In this document: in pieces, positions 1 to 11,400 of the stretch | Numbering within the stretch: position 1 is the first letter of the stretch | Layout: each line of letters opens with the position of its first letter | Assembly (NCBI GenBank): GCA_002118135.1 | Contig: BDIU01000269.1 | Span: 62,001 to 126,000 of the forward strand | Direction of reading: 5' to 3' | Source of the DNA: Trebouxia sp. TZW2008 | Lineage: Eukaryota; Chlorophyta; Trebouxiophyceae; Trebouxiales; Trebouxiaceae | DNA length: 64,000 nucleotides | Made by a program: the position numbers and the translations under genes | Notes under the pieces: model-generated | The model's database searches: none | The model's input: only the letters and a program-made list of their open reading frames with translations | What the model was told of the DNA's origin: nothing

Positions 1-1036
1 TGACACATGTGCTCTTCTGCACCATCACCTCCTACACAACCACAATGATATTTGCTGGACATATCCCCAGGTCTCTCAAGGTTGGAACCTGAATGGCATT
101 GGTGATCTCTGTGTTCAACATGTATGCAGGCATTTTACAAGTTCAGCTTTGACGTTAAACCAGCACGTGTATGTTTTTAGCAGACAGGGCGATGTGCAGG
201 GTTTGGGTTCAAGGGCATGCAACTCAAGCAAATCTTAGGCCCAGTGCGCTACCCAGAGCGCCGAGTTTCAAAATCCGAAACCAAATGTAACAAAAGGATG
301 ACCGATGTAAGCAAGCTAATTGCAGAGCACATCATACAACCAGTCGCTAAAGTCAAGACTAGCTTAGCTGAATGCATAAAGGTCAGATGCAGTTTCTCCA
401 TGATTGATGGACACTGGACCATGGGCATTGACAAAGCACAAGACATGTGTGTTACATGCCGTGACATAGTGCCTCAAACAGGGGCCTACTTAGCAACTGT
501 GCCAGGATTCCAAATTGTAGACTGCTGCCAGATTGTAGCAGCTGACATAACTTGATGGAATCATGCAAATGCTTCAGACTTGACGTGTAGAGACTGTGGT
601 ATCCAGCTGTTGAAATGGAAAGAGTGAGCTATGGTTCTCATGTACGTTTCGGCACAAGCAAGACCTGTTTGCAACATAATTCAGCTGTGAGGGGACATTG
701 ACTTGTGCACCATGCTTGAGGCAGGATCAGGACCCCAAGTTGATGGCAAGGAACAATCGCATGAATCATGGGAGAGGATTACGCAAACAGACAACTCCAC
801 AGCTTCTGCAGGCAAGTCAGCCATGTGGCCATACCTAACCCAGAAAGCTCTTCCAGCCTTTTGCTTCCAAAGGCTTTGCCCGCGTCCTCTAAGACATGCA
901 TACATTGCAGCATATGCTGGCTGTGTAACTTTTGAACATCCAACCCTGCAGCTCAGAGTAGCGTCTTGTGAAGGCTGACGTAAGATTGGGCTGATTGCCT
1001 TGTGATGTGCTGACTGATCAGCTGCCTGCTGTTCAC
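1..1036. other. left-edge region, no further gene resolved
   Basis: The later exons of the leftward CBS-domain gene should lie here or beyond the window edge, but I could not place an exon that continues its phase (one base carried over). An open frame at 217-555 on the plus strand resembles no family I know. A stretch of about 60 bases at 290-351 recurs at 24905-24968, so part of this region is probably a dispersed repeat. Confidence 0.4.
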
Positions 1037-1384
1037 CTGAAAGAAAACTGACTAAGATGTCGCGTATGTCGACAAACCCGATGATGTCTGTGCATTCATC
1101 TGGCGCATCGGACTCTGAGCAGGCCAGCACTGGAGCGCTCAATATCTTTTGAGCTGACAGCACCTAAACAAGGCGACTCCGATTAAGTACTCGTCAGTCT
1201 GTGGATGAATGCTGGACTAGCTGTGGATTGAGCTCGCCTTCAGAACGTGGTCTACTGTGCATTCAAATCGCAGCGTCACGGGAGTCTGCGGCTCGGGGCG
1301 TATCGCGTTGAGCTTCGTTGATGTCAACAAGGTCCGTGGGGACGACGCCACACGGCCTGTTCCTGAGGCGCCGTCTGCCGACAT
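1037..1384 (-). CDS. CBS-domain protein, N-terminal part (two exons)
   Basis: Two minus-strand exons, 1384-1238 (49 codons) and 1163-1037 (42 codons plus one base), join in frame. The first begins with ATG and encodes a Ser/Thr/Arg-rich leader ending ...TVDHVLK. The second continues VLSAQKILSAPVL and then DIIGFVDIRDILVSFLS. Together they read as the first half of a CBS domain: a helix ending in a variable-ligand strand, then the typical 'GFVDxRDIL' helix start. CBS domains bind adenosyl ligands and regulate partner enzymes. Joining the exons requires a GC donor (AAG|GCGAGC) paired with a TTTAG acceptor; a GT donor does not keep the CBS match. The exon ends at a good GTGAAC donor, and the rest of the gene is unresolved or off the window. 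The gene is head-to-head with Bax inhibitor-1. I see a CBS fold but cannot name the subfamily. Confidence 0.5.
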
Positions 1385-1714
1385 TGTATATCACCGATGT
1401 CGGTCCGCCAGCATTAAGACTATCCGCAGATAACAGATCGGCTGCAAGCTGATGCGGTATCGCTGAAAGCGCTGTGACACATTCCAGCCTTATTGAAACT
1501 GTATACGATAGGTCAAAATGTACGCAGCGCGTCAGTTCCGCCTGTGCACCGCGCTAGCAGCTTCAGGAACACCTTCCCGTGCAAGCTTGCGAGCGATTTG
1601 CTGTTATTCGGACTGGCAGTGCTCTTCGTTGCATAGGTGTTGGGTGTAAGCTTGCCTACATTGTCTGACGGTGTTTTTTCCGACAAACTTGTAGCAGGGC
1701 GAGGGTCCTGCACC
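1385..1714. promoter_or_regulatory. divergent 5' region, CBS gene / Bax inhibitor-1
   Basis: These 330 bases separate two start codons facing away from each other and must hold both 5' UTRs and core promoters. I see no clear TATA box at a fixed spacing. The assignment as promoter is inferred only from the gene arrangement. Confidence 0.35.
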
Positions 1715-3796
1715 ATGGACTACGTTGATAGGCTTCGAGGCAGGACGCAAGCCTTCACTCTGAATAGCGCTCTCAAGTTCACAGACATGTACGTCAAAAG
1801 TGCTCCTCTCGCAATTTGTTGTTGAATCACGTCTTGACCGTTCTGTCGCTGACTGCGTCCAAACCTGCAGATCTCCATATGTTCAGAGTCATCTGGAGAA
1901 GGTGATTGCCGTTTTAATATTGTGTGCACTAGCGCCATTGGTCCGCGAGCGTCATTGAGCTGACAGCGGTTCAGACAAAATGTCGCGTCGTGTTCTGCGT
2001 GCAGGTGTACCTGACGTTGGCTCTCATGCTGTTGACCTCGGCTGTGGGGGTCAGCTTTGCTCAGAACCTGTCTCTTGGCACATGGGTGCCTGCCATTGGC
2101 TTCATGGCATGCATGCTTTTTCTGTTGAACATGAATGCACACTCAAGTAACCTGAACCAAAGGCAAGGCTTTTCTGGCTTTATGCTATGCTAACAAATGC
2201 ATCCACATCTGCACATCCGCACACTGTAAATCTGTGTAATTTCAGATGTATGGGTATTACATATAAATGAGCTGCATGCAGCTATGTCAAAAACATTCAG
2301 GTGCCTTGTGGACAGCTTACCGCTTGGATACCGCACTTGCATGAAGCATGTTGCTACTGCTATGCTTCTTCATGCCATACCTTGCCGCCTGTTTTGTACA
2401 TGTTGTCTTTGACATGGATGCACACCTCAAAGCTCATGGGGCGTGGCAGCCGTAGCTGCAGAACACGCAGGAGACATGACATATCTTGCATTCTGCTTGT
2501 ATGCAATGTGTGAGTCATCAGACAGTGAGGAAAACATCATGCCCGGCTGCAATGAAAGCAAAAGACAAATCAAGAAGGTTACAAGCAAAGTCCAGTTTGT
2601 GGGGCCTTTTCTTGAGAACATGCCCTCCTGCGCATCTGTTGTATACAGTATTTCTGCCAATCACAATCTAGAGGCAAACACAAACATCAAAGACACCCAG
2701 TGGTCAGTCATGCTATCATGTACACGCAGATATGGCTTGCTGGCTGGTTGTGCCCTGTTTCAAGGGGCAGCTCTGGCACCTTTGGTCAAGATTGTCCTTG
2801 CCACACATCCCGGCATCCTTGTCACGGCTTTTGTGGGCACCAGCGTCGTCTTTGCCTGCTTCTCAGCAGCTGCATTGCTGTCACGCCGAAGGAGGTATGT
2901 CTGCATTATCTTACATCATTAAATGTTTGCTTTTTGCTCCATTTACCTGTCTGTATTCTGTTTTTCTGTGTTTGGCATGGCCTTTGTGGGCACCAGCATT
3001 GTCCTTGCATGCTTCTCAGCAGCTGCATTGCTGTCACGCCGCAGAAGGTATAGGTGAGCGTATTGCTGAGGCCTTCATGCTGGATCCACGTTCGACTCTT
3101 ACATTTATGGTGATCAAGGCAACAAACTGTTGTGTGTATGCAGCTGGCTATATCTGGGAGGTGCATTGTCAAGTGCCATGAGCGTGCTGATGCTTCTGAG
3201 GCTTGGGTCATACTTCTTGGGCGGCCGAGCATTTGTGTTTCAAGCTGAGCTGTATGGCGGACTTCTGCTGTTCATTGGCTATGTTATGCTTGACACACAG
3301 GTACTGCCTGCATGTGACAGTGTGTGTCATTCTTGGCACACAGGGTAACTGCCTGTATAGACAGCAAATGAAACGTTTCTCGACCTGGATGGTGTCAGGC
3401 TGTCAACAATGTGTGCACATGTGTGCATAGCCCAATCTTCTACGCGTTCAGCATGCAATCTCTGAAACTCATGTTTCTGTCCAATGTTGGTTATCATTGG
3501 TGAACCCATCTGATCTGGCATGTAGACAATGCACTACTTTTATTATGCTTGACACTGTTTACACTTTGGTGGTTTCATGTTTACATCGCCTGCTGAGCTG
3601 CTGGACAGTTTGTGAAGGTTTAAACTGCATACAGGTCATTGTGGAGAAGGCAGAAAGTGGGGACACTGACCACATCAAGCATGCCCTGGACCTGTTTGTA
3701 GACTTTGCTGCCATCTTTGTACGGATACTGGTCATCATGTTGCAAAATGCTGAGAAGCGGGAAGAGAGGAGAGATAGCAGAAAGCGAAGGAACTAG
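1715..3796 (+). CDS. Bax inhibitor-1 family protein (BI-1/TMBIM6)
   Basis: Six exons (1715-1788, 1871-1901, 2005-2162, 2730-2894, 3144-3300, 3635-3796) join to 248 codons plus stop, close to the usual length of about 247 for plant BI-1. BI-1 is an ER membrane protein that restrains programmed cell death and tunes calcium leak. Family landmarks appear in order: FTDISPYVQSHL before the first helix, VYLTLALML, AFVGTSVVFACFSAAALLSRR, WLYLGGALSS, ELYGGLLLFIGYVMLDTQ, then the H-x-L-x-L-F-x-D-F segment and a charged lysine/arginine C-terminus. The 31-base exon 2 restores the conserved ISP...HL motif. Intron 3 (2163-2729) uses a GC donor (AAAG|GCAAGG); a GT donor there breaks the frame. The intron after exon 4 holds a second copy of that exon's 3' half. 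The predicted product has 6-7 membrane helices. Confidence 0.93.
2976..3051 (+). repeat. echo of Bax inhibitor-1 exon 4 3' half in its downstream intron
   Basis: This stretch repeats the last 70 or so bases of exon 4 (2825-2896) at high identity, including the AFVGTS..ACFSAAALLSRRR coding frame and a donor-like GTATAG end. It keeps an open frame across the copy. No acceptor directly precedes it, so it is more likely a decayed duplicate than a mutually exclusive exon. Confidence 0.75.
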
Positions 3797-4297
3797 AAAG
3801 TGGCCAAATCAGCCATTGGCTTGTTATATGTTGCTCAGCAGGTTGACTGACTGTGACAGCTACATGCCGCTCATTGTAGGTCATCTATTTTTGAGGACCT
3901 ATGGTGCCAGCTTAAACATCTTTGTGTATCAGCATTGTATTTTCTTCAGATCAGCTTGTAAGCAGGAAGCCGATCAACGTGTACAACCCAAGTCAGCAAC
4001 TGTTTGCGGCTATTCTCGCACGTGGTCGAGCTTGTGTGAGCATATGAGCCTTGCATACTGCATCAGCAAACGCGCCTGTTGTGGGCGTTTTGTCAAGCTG
4101 CATGTACAGAACTGGTGACCGCTTGAATGCAAGGGGGGTTTCCTGTACTTGATCCAGTGCAGAAACAAGCTGCCACCATTAGCCCCCATGAACCTTCCCA
4201 ACTGGCAACCACCAGATGCCGCCATGCAACTGCTACATTCACACAGAAATCGCACATCATCATTACACTGCCAGGACAGTTTGCATGCACGCTTACA
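3797..4297. other. convergent intergenic region
   Basis: This region lies between the 3' ends of Bax inhibitor-1 (plus) and the F-box gene (minus). It must contain both 3' UTRs. Open frames on both strands look like chance, although a further 3' exon of the F-box gene on the minus strand cannot be excluded. Confidence 0.35.
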
Positions 4298-5128
4298 CTA
4301 TGTCCACGCAACATATGGACAGATAAGCTGCCCGTGCAATGACACTTGCACAAGCTTTGGACTTGCCCATTGTACCCACTGATCAATGAACATAGGCTCG
4401 GGATCCCCAAGCAGACACACTTCCTTCAACAAAGGGAGTTCATCAAGGGTTTGCAGCAGAACCTGCCTTACTGTACGAGCGTCAATGGTCAAGCTTTTCA
4501 AAGCTTTCAATGCACTCAAAAGCTGTCTTGCTGTACGGCTAGAGTCGAGACCATTGCGGGTCAGGGAGTGCCTGCCTAGCAGTTCTAGACGCTCAAGGCT
4601 TGGAAAACTTGCTGACTTGCAAGCATGCTCGCCATACTGTGTGCGGGGAAACAAAACGTTGTCAAATGCCAAGCAGGTCAGCCCAGGATGTTGTCCTAAG
4701 ATACAGAAGCGTTCACTGGTCAAAGTGACTGGTCCTAAGAAACGTAAACGCTGTAAACTTGTCAGCTTTGCTAATTGACAGTAGTCCAGGTCAGTGCCGG
4801 TACCTGACAGTGACAAGATTCGCAATGGTACAACTGGGTGTATGTACTGTAAAGCACTGGTAGGCAGATGGTGCAGTTGTTGCAGCTGAGTGCACTTTGT
4901 CAACAGATTCGAGACAGCCTGATCGTGGGCACCGTAGCGAACATGAATGCTTTCGACTGCTGCTGTAACATTTTGTCGCCATGCTCGGCAGGTTGTTCTG
5001 ACTCTTCCGATCTGCGCAGCTTCGGCTTCTTGGACCAACTTTTGGGCAATTTCCTTTAGCAATTCCGGAGGTAGACTGCGCCAGTCGCTGTCATGTACAC
5101 CACTGCTGCTTGTTGCATCATCAGGCAT
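4298..5128 (-). CDS. F-box / leucine-rich repeat protein
   Basis: A single open exon of 276 codons. The ATG at 5128 is the first in frame; the frame stays open a few codons upstream without an ATG. Residues about 15-55 match an F-box: W-RSLPPELLKEIAQKL, then a helix ending in VRTTCRAWRQNV. F-box proteins bind SKP1 and carry substrates to SCF ubiquitin ligases. The rest holds several degenerate leucine-rich repeats, for example LRILSLSGT, LTSLQRLRFLG, SLERLELLG and ALKSLTID, the likely substrate-binding part. The product is short for this class and ends soon after a repeat, so a downstream exon may be missed. The gene is head-to-head with the PNPase gene, about 340 bases apart. Substrate unknown. 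Confidence 0.62.
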   Translation of the reverse strand: MPDDATSSSGVHDSDWRSLPPELLKEIAQKLVQEAEAAQIGRVRTTCRAWRQNVTAAVESIHVRYGAHDQAVSNLLTKCTQLQQLHHLPTSALQYIHPVVPLRILSLSGTGTDLDYCQLAKLTSLQRLRFLGPVTLTSERFCILGQHPGLTCLAFDNVLFPRTQYGEHACKSASFPSLERLELLGRHSLTRNGLDSSRTARQLLSALKALKSLTIDARTVRQVLLQTLDELPLLKEVCLLGDPEPMFIDQWVQWASPKLVQVSLHGQLICPYVAWT

Positions 5129-5472
5129 GACACCGTCCTGCGGCGACAAATCGAGCGACTGGCGGAGCTATAAACCAGATCGACCCGCAGCGCAGTTGCG
5201 TTTCTCAACTACACTGGCGAACTGTGAGACGGCTTTGCGTTCAATCAAAGCAGCGTCAATGGCAAGCCTGATCCCCGACAAAGTGTTGCAACGATGTTCG
5301 TGTTCACAAAACAGCATTTTGTGACTGAGAAGGTGCATGCTGTGCATGCTGTCGTTTCAACTTCCTGACCTATTAGGGCTCAGTGAACTCGTACCACATA
5401 TGCCTCATGCTGCGCTAAGCCCTGCGCTGTGGGCTCGATCGTGAGTACAAGTGCCGACAGTGGCATACATAC
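5129..5472. promoter_or_regulatory. divergent 5' region, F-box gene / PNPase
   Basis: This spacer separates the two opposite start codons and is inferred to hold both promoters. No specific element could be recognised. Confidence 0.35.
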
Positions 5473-8400
5473 ATGTCTGCGTTTGTGCAGCATCAGCATC
5501 TGCAAAGCTGCGGTACACAAGCATGGCGACCACACTGCTTCCGAAGCCTGCGGTGTCCTGCCTCTGACCGCAAGCCGCGATCCAGAGTGTCAGCAGCCAA
5601 ATCGACGAGATGCACGCAGTTGCTGCAGAATCAGCGCAGCAGCCGGCTGTGTTTGAGCTTGGCAAAAGGGCGTCACTGCAGACGCACGCAAGCTACCACG
5701 ACATGCCAGGCCGAACCTCCTTTAGCAAAAACGCTCAAAATCGACGTTGGAGGCAGACAGGTCAGCAGATTCATCAAAGACAAGTCTGCGCCAGTGATCG
5801 TATCCGCGTATGCGTCTGGCTCACACGTCCGACCCGTGGCTCTCTGCAGATGACACTTGAGACCGGCGAAATCGGGCGACAGGCGAACGGAGCAGTCCAT
5901 TTGACATATGGGGACACGGTATGTTTGGCTTCTGCCAACTCGCCACCCTACAAGACTGTCGTATACAGACATGCGCAAGACCTGCAGGCAGTTGACTAAC
6001 AGTGATCAGCCTGTCCTGTAAAGGCAGCTTGCAGCGTAAACCTTGAGTCAGGTCTTGAAGCATTCTGCAAAGCTGCGTCCTGATTTATGACTTCATTTGT
6101 TGCACTGACATTGCAGTCTTCACCTTGGAGTGAAGCTGCTTGTTTGACCACAGGTCAGGCTCTGTACACTGTAACTTGCTGCGGCTCACAACTCAGATCT
6201 ACAAACTGCAGTCATACGCTGGAATGACATTGCCTTTTCATCAACTCAACCAAAAGTAGCTGTACTGTCACAGACATTGTTTGTGAGTATGTTCCCAGGT
6301 GCTGTACACTACAGCTTGTTGCAGTCAAGAGCCTGATGGGGACGGCTCCTCAATTCCCTGTCTGCTCACTCAACATCGCCTGTCCTTTGACTCCATAGTG
6401 CCTGTTTACTGACTCTCAACATGCATGTTGCTCAGGTGCTTTACACTACAGCTTGCTGTAGTCAAGAAGCTGCTGGCTCCTTCATTTCTCTGCAAACGAC
6501 ATCCAGCACTCAACACTGCAGCTCTATTAACTCACCATTGCCTGTTCTTTGACTCAACAATGCCTGTCGACAAATCCAACACCGCATGTCCTTCAGGTGT
6601 TGTACACTACGGCTTGCTGCAGTCAGGAACCTGCTGGCGATGGCTCCTTTGTCCCTCTGAATGTCAACTACACAGAGCGCTTCAGCGCTGCAGGCAAGAC
6701 CAGGTAAGAAAGTGATTTTAGGGCTGTTCTTATTGCCATGTTACGTGGCCGTGAAACATGGCTGTTTCATGTTCATAATACACAGATGGCAGGTTTTCTT
6801 GTACAATTTCACAGATGGCAGTTTATTTGTACATTGCCATATTTCAACAGCTTCTCACAGGGTGCTTACTCATCAAATTGAGCTCCTGTGATGCGCTGTT
6901 GCATTGTGTTGCGCTGTTGCATTGTGCCTATGGTGACTGTTATTTGCATGAAAGTGACTTGGTCAGCTTCTGCTGTGATAAACTGTGGGGCAAGGAAAAT
7001 TTGTTGTCGAGCCCTGTTGACATGTATCTTGTCAGCAACAGAGTTGGCCTTGTGTGCATTTGCAGAGGCCATTGATGAGCGTCAATGATGTGTACTTGCT
7101 GTGCAACAAATGCCAATGTTGATCGACAACATCTCCCAAGACAGGGTCAATGCAACATGACACAAAGCTTTGACTGCACTTGTTTTATGTTCTTGATGCA
7201 ATAGTCAAACATCTGTAGTCTGCTGCTTTGTGTCAGCAGTGCTTCCAGTCAGCATGCGTGCAAAACCAATGACACCTCCCACCAACACTCACATGTCTTC
7301 TGTGCAGGGCTGAGACCTGTTGTCTCTGCAGACATATGACGCACGCAGGGTCTTATATGTATGTACATAATAATGCATGTACCCATTGCATGTGCATCTG
7401 CATCTGTTCCCAAGTGATGTCGAGCTGATGTTCACAATGGAGAAACTCAAGCTGATACTGCGAAAGAATTCAATCAACCACGGAAACTCACCTTGAAGGA
7501 GCCTGAATGCTAAATATTGAATCCTCACATTGCAGCGGCGGGTTTATCAAGAGAGATGGGCGGACTAGGCAGCATGAAGTCCTGATTTCACGCCTTGCTG
7601 ACCGGCCTTTGAGGCCCATGTTTGAAAACGGCTGGAATAGGGATACCCAGGTGATATGCTAAATCCAATCAGTGTTTGCACTTGTCATGCAACAGGAAAG
7701 AAAGCCCTAATTCGTTTGTGCTCAGCCTGTCTGCTTGCCCTGTTTACCAAATCCTGGTAATCTTTGGTGATTGTTGTAAAGAAGAAATGGAAGACCAAAC
7801 ACCAGACGTCTACGTTCTAAACACGTCGACGCTCATATGCTTACATCTTGGTGCACAGCTCTACTGCTATGCTGCATCATCCTCCTCCGCCTTGCTAGTG
7901 GGGCTCCGGGTCGCTGTCAGATGCATACCACCCATTAATTTCTGGTTTTTGGGCCTGACAAACTCATCCCAAACCCTGTTCATTGTTGTTCAACAGACCA
8001 ACCGGAAGACCAAACGCCAGACGCTCATATTCACACATCCTGTTGCAAACCTCTACTGCTATGCTGCATCCTCGTCCTCCTCCGCCTTGCTAGTGGGGCT
8101 CCGTGTCGTTGCCCAAATGATCACTGATCTGATCTGATCACAAAAACGCTCAATGCATCTGGCCTTGCAGGAAATGCAATTTGCATGTGGTTGCCATTCA
8201 TTTGCATTCTGTAGATGTTCACATGAGGGCTGATGCTTGTACATCATGTGTGTCATGTAGGTGCTGACATGGGTGCTGATTTATGACGTTGAGCAATTGC
8301 CAGACCACACTGCTCCCACCATTCTCCAATCAAGCCCATTATTATGCTTCTGTTCAGTCTGCAGGAAAAAATTGTTATCAGCAGCCACTGGCAATAATTG

Positions 8401-11400
8401 CAACTAATGCATTCTATCTGTGCTGTAGGTGTTGACATGGGTGCTGAGTTATGACAATGAGCAATCGCCGGAGCCTTTGGCTATCACAGCTGCCAGCGCT
8501 GCCTTAGTCATCTCAGGTACTCCTGAGCCATAGCTGCTCTCTGGTCAACTTAGCATCCCAGTGATGCCCAGTACTCAGATCTGGAGAGACAAGACTGATG
8601 CCACACACACACACAGCGCTCTTGCTGGACCGTTTAATAATTATTGTCATTATTTGTCACCCAGTGGCCAGGCAAGAAGCATTTCACCCTGCAGAGCCCA
8701 ATGCAAAGGATTGTCTTTTTGCCAATGCCGGATTGAGCATTTAGTGCCTGCCAACTGCTGTCTACTGATATTGAACACTTATGATTATTGTTGCTTGGGG
8801 TTTGTGTCTTTAGCGGTGCTGACAGTGGTATGTAGTTTGACTAGGACTCAGCTTGTCATACGGTTTGCCAAACAGTCAGTGCTCTGCTTTCAACAATGAT
8901 GGAAAGAATTCTTGCTTACTCTGCAGATATCCCGCTAAAGAAGGCAGTAGCAGGAGTAAGGGTGGGCTTGTTGCCAGACCTAGGGTTCGTAATCAACCCT
9001 ACAGTCCAGCAGATGGAGGACAGCAGGCTGGACTTGATTATGGCGGGAACTGACAATGCAGTACTCATGATTGAAGGCTTTTGTGACTTCCTCACGGAGG
9101 AGCAGATGCTGGAGGTAATTCTTCTTCTGCTGCTTCTTTGCTTTGTTCTCTTCTTGTTTGGCATCTTTTTCTTTGCATTGTGATTTTCCGACAGAGGAGC
9201 AGATGCTGGAGGCGAAGCTGTTCTCTCTCTCTGTTTCCTGCTTCTTCTTCTTTGCATCTTTTGTATGCCTTGTTCTTTGAATGCGTTGTGCTGCTTCTTT
9301 GCATTATGTTTCGGCCCTTCTGTATTTTCCTCACCAAGGTGCAGATGTTGGAGGTCTTGGCAGTTGTTTAACAGCAGAGGTCAATGGTATACTTTAGCTA
9401 TGGTGCAGGCAGTGGCGCTAGGGTCTGAGGCAATAGGGCTTAGTTGCAGCAGCTTTGCTGCCTGGGAAGAAGTAGGGAAATTTGAGCAGCAGGCTGAACC
9501 TGATGGCGTTGCTGACACTAACTCCTCTGCATTGAGATCATGTCAATCTATCGGTTATGGTGCAGGCTGTGGCGCTAGGGTCTGAGGCCATAGGGTCCAT
9601 GTGCAGGAGCATTGCTGCCTGGGCAGAAGAAGTAGGGAAGCCCAAGCAACACGCTGAACCTGAGGATCTCCAACCTATTGTTGACAGCATTCAGGTCAGG
9701 CACTCACACGCAGAACAGACAGCGCACACCTTTTGGGCCACTGTCAATGTTCAGCATATTGTGTTTGGAGTCCAGTTGGCAACATCTGAAAGTTCTGGAG
9801 TGCTCCCTTGCGTTTGAAGAATGCTACTGGCAGTGTATTGACACAATGACAATCCGTCACTTGCAGTCTGTTGCTGTTGTTCCTGTTGCAATTGCGGTTG
9901 TAGCGACATTTCATCATGCTACTTGGGTCTGATATCAGTTTGAGGGAGAAGCTCTCATGTATCATCTGTACCTTGCATGTCGTACGCTTCATGACTCCAG
10001 TATCAAAGCAGTGCACAACAAAAGTGTCTTGCTTTGTGAACCTAATAGTGTGTGGTGGCCACTTGCGCAGACGTCAGAAAGGGTCAGAGCTGTTCTGTGA
10101 CAAAGAATAAATAGTGTCATCACCTGTCTTGAGCCTGGCAATATCAAAATGTTGCTGTCTGCAGTTTGTTGCCTTGCTTTGCTGCGGGCAGGAAAGACAA
10201 ACCCACCCCCCTCCCCACCCCCCCATTTTCTGTGCAGAGGCGCTGGCTAGCTGGCAATATTTTCTGCCAGAAACCTGTCAGCACTTGATAGTGTGGACAG
10301 GTTGGAGACAGATCACATAGCCAGCTTGGTCCTGTCATTGTGCGATGTACCCTGGGAAAATCTCATGCTACAAGTAATTGGCTTGGATATAGCACACACT
10401 GTTGTCTTGCTTTCATGCTGATGAGAAAGGCATTCTCAGCGGCAGCGGCACCAGCTAGCTGGCAATCTTTCATCACGGACACTCTGTCATTGCCAAATGC
10501 TGAAGACAGTTCTTCTTGTGGATGAAGTTTGCCAGTTCTGATCTGCGGCTGTGCGCTTTCTTTTCTTGCTGGCATGTATGCAAGCTCATAAGAGATGGCG
10601 ACATGCACAAGTTCCACATGTTCACAGCGTCACAAGCAAATGGCTTGGACACAGCTCACTCCATTGGTTTGCCTAGTTGCTGGCGGCAATGGCATTCTGT
10701 GCAGCAGCACTGGCAAGCTGGCCACACGCTATATCTAACATCACTAAACGAGCTCATGGCATACACAGGTGCCAAGAACTGCCTAGTGTTGCCTTGCTCT
10801 AATGCTGTGAGGAATGACATTCTGTGCAGCAGCACTGGCTAGCTGGCCACCTTGACTTCTCTGGGCAGATGTCACCCTTTGCTGATTTGCTGACAACAGG
10901 CTTTCCAGCATGTTAAGTTGCCAGCTATGAGTTGCTGCTATGCAGATTCCTCTTCGTGTTGTCGTGAATGCAAACCACAGCAGACTAGAAATCTCAAAGG
11001 CCCCAATTTGCTTAGCGTCACAAGCAACGGGCCTGGGTATAGCTTTTTCTGTTGCCTTACTTTGATGCTCATGAAAGACAGGATCTGTGGCAGGAACATT
11101 GCCTTGTCACGCAAACAGCTGTTTCAAGCTCGATCTGTTGCATTGTTTTGATGCTGGCAGGAAAGGCATTCTGTGCAGCGGCACCAGCTAGCTGGCAACC
11201 TTTCATCATGGACACTCTGTCATTGCCAAATGCTGAAGACAGTTTTTTTTGTGGGTGAAGTTTGCCAGTTCTGATCTGCGGCTGTGCACTTTCTTTTCTT
11301 GCTGGCATGTATGCAAGCTCACAACAGATGAAAACCTGCAGAAGTTTCACATGTTTAGATTGTCACAAGCAACTGGCTTGGACATAGCTCACTCTGTTGC

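Noticed and set aside
217..555. 112-codon plus-strand frame at the left edge
   Set aside because: No family features, and it includes the dispersed 60-base repeat; not reported as a gene.
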